From the NCBI GenBank assembly GCA_036768485.1, contig JAVLUZ010000154.1:42612284-42676283 (forward strand): DNA of 64,000 nt, in the 5' to 3' direction. The position numbers and the translations under genes were made by a program. Below the pieces are notes generated by a model, which did not search any database, was not told where the DNA came from, and was given only the letters and a program-made list of their open reading frames with translations. How positions within the stretch are numbered: the stretch's first letter is position 1; every line of letters starts with the position of its first letter. Positions 63,886 to 64,000 of the stretch are shown here, in pieces. The DNA comes from Mermis nigrescens. Its lineage: Eukaryota > Nematoda > Enoplea > Mermithida > Mermithidae.

Positions 63886-64000
63886 TTCAATTGAGCTAAT
63901 AGCATCATTCAAGTGGACGTCACCCCTTCAAGTACATAGCATTTCTCTCGCATATTATGATAAGCTTAAGATTTCGGGTGCATTTACATATGAATAAGGG

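Overview
This window is nuclear DNA from an invertebrate animal and is dominated by transposable elements. The evidence is AT-rich non-coding sequence, coding exons bounded by GT..AG introns of about 40 bp to many kb, secreted-type S1 serine protease exons, a Ty3/gypsy-type LTR retrotransposon, Merlin, hAT-type and mariner-type DNA elements, and Helitron-like repeats. I cannot name the species. Nothing looks bacterial: there are no operons, ribosome binding sites or CRISPR arrays.

Layout. 1-2.2 kb: a Merlin DNA transposon with long inverted repeats and a broken transposase, split by a small hAT-type MITE, followed by another MITE. 2.2-9.7 kb: mostly non-coding, with degenerate MITEs, one orphan coding exon (5.46-5.83 kb) and the last exon of a decayed trypsin-like gene on the minus strand (7.06-6.90 kb). 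The earlier exons of that gene lie at 14.4-14.17 and 16.7-16.4 kb. 9.8-13.6, 17.0-19.35, 25.75-27.02, 28.16-30.93, 33.5-37.1 and 38.1-41.33 kb: copies of one Helitron-like family. These begin with TCATAGGTAGCGCG, end in CTAG, and are packed with inverted GTGTAAA/TTTACAC motifs. 19.35-22.24 kb: a higher-GC island with a capsid-like C-terminal fragment (F54H12.2 family) and a compact six-exon gene with a PC4-like region. 24.7-25.4 kb: a frameshifted LRR-like gene. 30.95-58.85 kb: exons of a second, apparently intact, trypsin-like gene on the plus strand. One of its proposed introns is about 25.7 kb long and contains a 1.1-kb CCCT array, two Helitron copies, a mariner-like element and the LTR element.

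The most interesting object is the LTR element at 41.90-56.81 kb on the minus strand. It is 14.9 kb long with 1.04-kb LTRs, a primer-binding site, a polypurine tract, gag with a CCHC knuckle, and a protease-RT-RNase H-integrase pol. About 4 kb of extra coding sequence follows pol. The first extra ORF is a 462-residue DEDDy-type 3'-5' exonuclease whose ATG sits just after a consensus 3' splice site. It is followed by a low-complexity segment and a 745-residue protein of unknown function with a Q/R-rich tail. The copy is interrupted by two MITEs, several stop codons and several one-base frameshifts, many in homopolymers. A diverged solo LTR of the same family lies at 60.09-62.10 kb. From memory, DEDDy exonuclease third ORFs have been reported in bdelloid rotifer retroelements; the combination with the 745-residue protein is not one I recognise.

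The remaining sequence (57.1-64 kb) holds the last protease exons, a MITE built from a GGGACTGTT minisatellite, the solo LTR and unremarkable AT-rich DNA.
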